From assembly GCA_041655055.1 (NCBI GenBank), contig JBBAGE010000101.1:1-9040 (forward strand): a stretch of DNA of 9,040 nucleotides. The letters are read 5' to 3'. The notes below the pieces were generated by a model. It did no database searches. It was not told where the DNA came from and worked only from the letters and a program-made list of their open reading frames with translations. Source of the stretch: JBBAGE01 sp041655055 (GTDB lineage Bacteria > Pseudomonadota > Alphaproteobacteria > Rhodobacterales > Rhodobacteraceae). Numbering within the stretch: the stretch's first letter is position 1; every line of letters starts with the position of its first letter. Below, piece by piece: positions 7,017 to 9,040 of the stretch. The translations under genes were made by a program, and so were the position numbers.

Positions 7017-7034
7017 TCCGTCCGAGCCGCCGGG
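7004..7034 (+). promoter_or_regulatory. GC-rich hairpin overlapping the leader-peptide stop
   Basis: CCCGGCG (7004-7010) pairs with CGCCGGG (7028-7034), and the stem continues as CTC (7011-7013) with GAG (7024-7026) past one bulged C at 7027. The loop is 10 nt and includes the TGA. A ribosome paused on the Ile codons (6984-6998) or at the stop would cover the 5' arm. Competing pairings exist. TCCGTCC (7017-7023) pairs with GGACCGA (7046-7052) apart from one C-C mismatch. GGCG (7039-7042) pairs with CGCC (7056-7059), and GGG (7032-7034) with CCC (7061-7063), directly before TTT. Which state permits ileS expression cannot be decided by eye. Confidence 0.4.
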
Positions 7035-7060
7035 ACAAGGCGTCTGGACCGACCGCGCCG

Positions 7061-7090
7061 CCCTTTCACCCTTTCCGATATTTCCGCCGC
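7061..7090 (+). promoter_or_regulatory. C-rich, G-poor tract before the ileS ribosome binding site
   Basis: These 30 nt contain 14 C, 10 T, 3 A and 3 G, a skew that stands out against the surrounding GC-balanced sequence. Such unstructured C-rich RNA is the kind of sequence Rho loads onto. It could therefore serve as a rut-like element exposed or hidden by leader translation, or simply keep the ribosome binding site at 7092-7096 accessible. There is no long T run, so a classical intrinsic terminator is not clearly present; only TTT at 7064-7066 follows the possible stem. Confidence 0.3.
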
Positions 7091-7102
7091 CGAGGATGCC
7101 CC

Positions 7103-9040
7103 ATGTGCGCCGAAACCCCCGACTATAAAGACACGCTCAACCTGCCCCGCACCGACTTTCCGATGCGCGCCGGCCTGCCGAACCGCGAACCCGGCTGGCT
7201 TGCCCGCTGGGAACAGATCGGCGTTTATGACCGCCTGCGCGAGAAAACCGGCCGCCCGCCGTTTACGCTTCATGACGGCCCGCCCTATGCGAATGGCCAT
7301 CTGCATATCGGCCATGCGCTGAACAAGACGATCAAGGATATGGTCGTGCGCAGCCATCAGATGATGGGCCATGACGCGCGGTTCGTGCCCGGCTGGGATT
7401 GCCACGGCCTGCCGATCGAATGGAAGATCGAAGAACAATACCGTGCCAAGGGGCTCGACAAAGACGCCGTGCCGGTGGTCGATTTCCGGCAGGAATGCCG
7501 CCGTTTTGCCGAAAAATGGGTGGATATCCAGCGCGAGGAATTCAAGCGGCTGGGCGTCACCGGCAACTGGGCCGATCCTTACCTCACGATGGATTTCCAT
7601 GCCGAAGCTGTGATCGCGCGCGAATTCATGGTCTTCTTGATGAATGGCAGCCTCTATCAGGGCTCAAAACCCGTGATGTGGTCGCCCGTGGAAAAAACCG
7701 CGCTGGCCGAGGCCGAGATTGAATATCATGATCACAAATCCCATGCGATCTGGGTAGCGTTCAAGGTGCGGCGCGGCGGCAATGCCGTGATGCCGGCTGA
7801 ACCCAGCGGTGATTTCGAAGGTGCCAATCAGGCGATCCTGGCCGATGAGCTGCACCACGCCCGCGTTGTGATCTGGACCACGACGCCGTGGACGATCCCG
7901 TCGAACAAGGCCGTGGCCTATAATCCGCGCATTGCCTATGGCCTTTACCGGGTCGAGGCGACCGAGGATGAAAGCTGGACCAGCGCCGGCGATCTTTACA
8001 TCCTCGGCGATGCGTTGGCCGAGGATGCGCTGGGTAAATCGCGGGTTACGCAGTTTACCCGCGTTCGTGGCATCAGCGGCGATGAGCTTGGCGGGCTGGT
8101 GCTTTCCCATCCGCTGGCCGGGGCCGCGGGGGCGCAAGGTTTTTGGGATTACGACGTCCCGATGATCGACGGCGATCATGTGACCGACGATGCCGGCACA
8201 GGCTTTGTCCACACTGCGCCCAGCCACGGCGCGGATGACTATGAATGCTTCATGCGCCGCAACTGGCTGGACCGGATGACGCATAATGTGGGCGAGGAAT
8301 CGGAATTCCTGCCGCATGTGCCGCTGTTCGCCGGGCTGCGCGTGTTCGATACCAAGGGCAAGGAGGGCAAGGCCAACCCGGCAGTGATCGACAAGCTGGT
8401 TGAATCCGGCGCCCTGATCGCGCGCGGGCGGGTGACGCATAGCTATCCGCATAGCTGGCGTTCCAAGGCCCCGATCATCTTTCGCAACACGCCGCAGTGG
8501 TTTGCCGCCGTCGATCATCAGTTGAGCGACGGGATGGGCACCTACGGCGATACGATCCGCACCCGTGCCCTGCGCTCGATCGATGAACTGGTGACATGGA
8601 CCCCGCAGACCGGGCGCAACCGGCTTTTCTCGATGATCGAATCGCGCCCCGATTGGGTGCTTTCGCGCCAACGCGCCTGGGGCGTGCCGCTCGCCTGTTT
8701 CACCCGCAAGGGCGCCTTGCCCACCGATCCCGATTTCCTGCTGCGTGACGAAGCGGTCAATGCCCGCATCGTCGCCGCGTTTGAGGAAAGCGGTGCGGAT
8801 GTATGGTATGTGCAAGGATTCAAGGAAAAGGTGCTGGCTGGCCTGCATGATCCGCAGGAATATGAACAGGTGTTCGATGTGCTTGATGTGTGGTTCGATA
8901 GCGGATCGACCCATGCTTTCGTGCTGCGCGACCGGGCAGACGGGTCTGCGGATGGCATTGCCGATCTTTACCTTGAAGGCACCGACCAGCATCGCGGCTG
9001 GTTCCATTCATCGCTGCTGCAAGCCTGCGGCACCATCGGG
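7103..9040 (+). CDS. ileS: Isoleucyl-tRNA synthetase, N-terminal part (cut by window edge)
   Basis: Charges tRNA-Ile with isoleucine and edits misactivated valine; essential and cytoplasmic. The frame is open from the ATG at 7103 to the window end (646 codons, roughly two thirds of a typical 930-1000 aa IleS). Visible are the class I signature HIGH (68-71, in GHLHIGHALNK) and PGWDCHGLPIEWK (96-108). The CP1 editing domain has the Thr-rich WTTTPWT (258-264) and GTGFVHTAPSHGADDYE (365-381, with the conserved Asp pair). SRQRAWGVPLACF and the catalytic-core segments DVWFDSGST (595-603) and EGTDQHRGWFHSS (625-637) follow. The KMSKS loop and tRNA-binding C-terminus lie beyond the edge. GAGGA (7092-7096) is a strong ribosome binding site six bases before the ATG and fixes the start. 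Its own promoter and short Ile-rich leader lie just upstream, pointing to control by the supply of charged tRNA-Ile; that is inference. Confidence 0.97.
   Translation, partial: MCAETPDYKDTLNLPRTDFPMRAGLPNREPGWLARWEQIGVYDRLREKTGRPPFTLHDGPPYANGHLHIGHALNKTIKDMVVRSHQMMGHDARFVPGWDCHGLPIEWKIEEQYRAKGLDKDAVPVVDFRQECRRFAEKWVDIQREEFKRLGVTGNWADPYLTMDFHAEAVIAREFMVFLMNGSLYQGSKPVMWSPVEKTALAEAEIEYHDHKSHAIWVAFKVRRGGNAVMPAEPSGDFEGANQAILADELHHARVVIWTTTPWTIPSNKAVAYNPRIAYGLYRVEATEDESWTSAGDLYILGDALAEDALGKSRVTQFTRVRGISGDELGGLVLSHPLAGAAGAQGFWDYDVPMIDGDHVTDDAGTGFVHTAPSHGADDYECFMRRNWLDRMTHNVGEESEFLPHVPLFAGLRVFDTKGKEGKANPAVIDKLVESGALIARGRVTHSYPHSWRSKAPIIFRNTPQWFAAVDHQLSDGMGTYGDTIRTRALRSIDELVTWTPQTGRNRLFSMIESRPDWVLSRQRAWGVPLACFTRKGALPTDPDFLLRDEAVNARIVAAFEESGADVWYVQGFKEKVLAGLHDPQEYEQVFDVLDVWFDSGSTHAFVLRDRADGSADGIADLYLEGTDQHRGWFHSSLLQACGTIG

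Noticed and set aside
6957..7102. T-box riboswitch before ileS
   Set aside because: The leader is too short, lacks a recognisable T-box sequence and has no clear intrinsic terminator. The short Ile-rich frame is the better explanation.
7664..9007. 447-codon minus-strand frame opposite ileS
   Set aside because: The plus strand encodes an unmistakable isoleucyl-tRNA synthetase; the antisense product resembles no family I know and has shadow-frame composition.

Overview
The window looks like core chromosome of a high-GC alphaproteobacterium, most likely a member of the Rhodobacterales. The evidence is strong GC bias in third codon positions, long false open frames on both strands, family-typical protein sequences, and the gene set (a short Ugd-type UDP-glucose dehydrogenase, Ade-PhnM, TruA, the YcjX/YcjF pair, IleS). 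The taxonomic placement is inferred from sequence style only. I see no mobile element, tRNA, rRNA or CRISPR array.

Layout. Positions 1-597 (minus) hold the N-terminal half of a UDP-glucose 6-dehydrogenase, cut by the window edge. A 148-bp divergent intergenic region separates it from a two-gene unit on the plus strand: adenine deaminase (746-2452) and PhnM (2458-3603), 5 nt apart. PhnM converges on truA (minus, 3576-4370), and the two coding ends overlap by 28 bp. truA diverges from ycjX (plus, start probably 4485), which overlaps ycjF (5903-6922) by 4 nt. A 180-bp gap then leads to ileS (7103 onward, cut by the right edge after 646 codons).

How the genes relate. The ade-phnM pairing makes pathway sense. 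In the C-P lyase route the adenine of ATP is displaced by the phosphonate, and PhnM then removes pyrophosphate from the resulting ribose 1-phosphonate 5-triphosphate. Adenine deaminase could recover the released base. YcjX (P-loop NTPase) and YcjF (inner-membrane protein) are a conserved pair, known in enterobacteria as part of the phage-shock (Psp) regulon. TruA and IleS are translation housekeeping functions.

The most interesting item is the gap in front of ileS. A good sigma70-like promoter (6928-6956, 17-nt spacer) is followed at once by a 17-codon open frame, MMIQAGMIGIRISTPAL (6963-7016). It has four Ile codons, including ATA, a codon I do not find in the 646 ileS codons present. A GC-rich hairpin overlaps its stop codon, and a C-rich, G-poor tract precedes the ileS ribosome binding site. 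This is the arrangement expected of an isoleucine-sensing leader-peptide attenuator controlling isoleucyl-tRNA synthetase.
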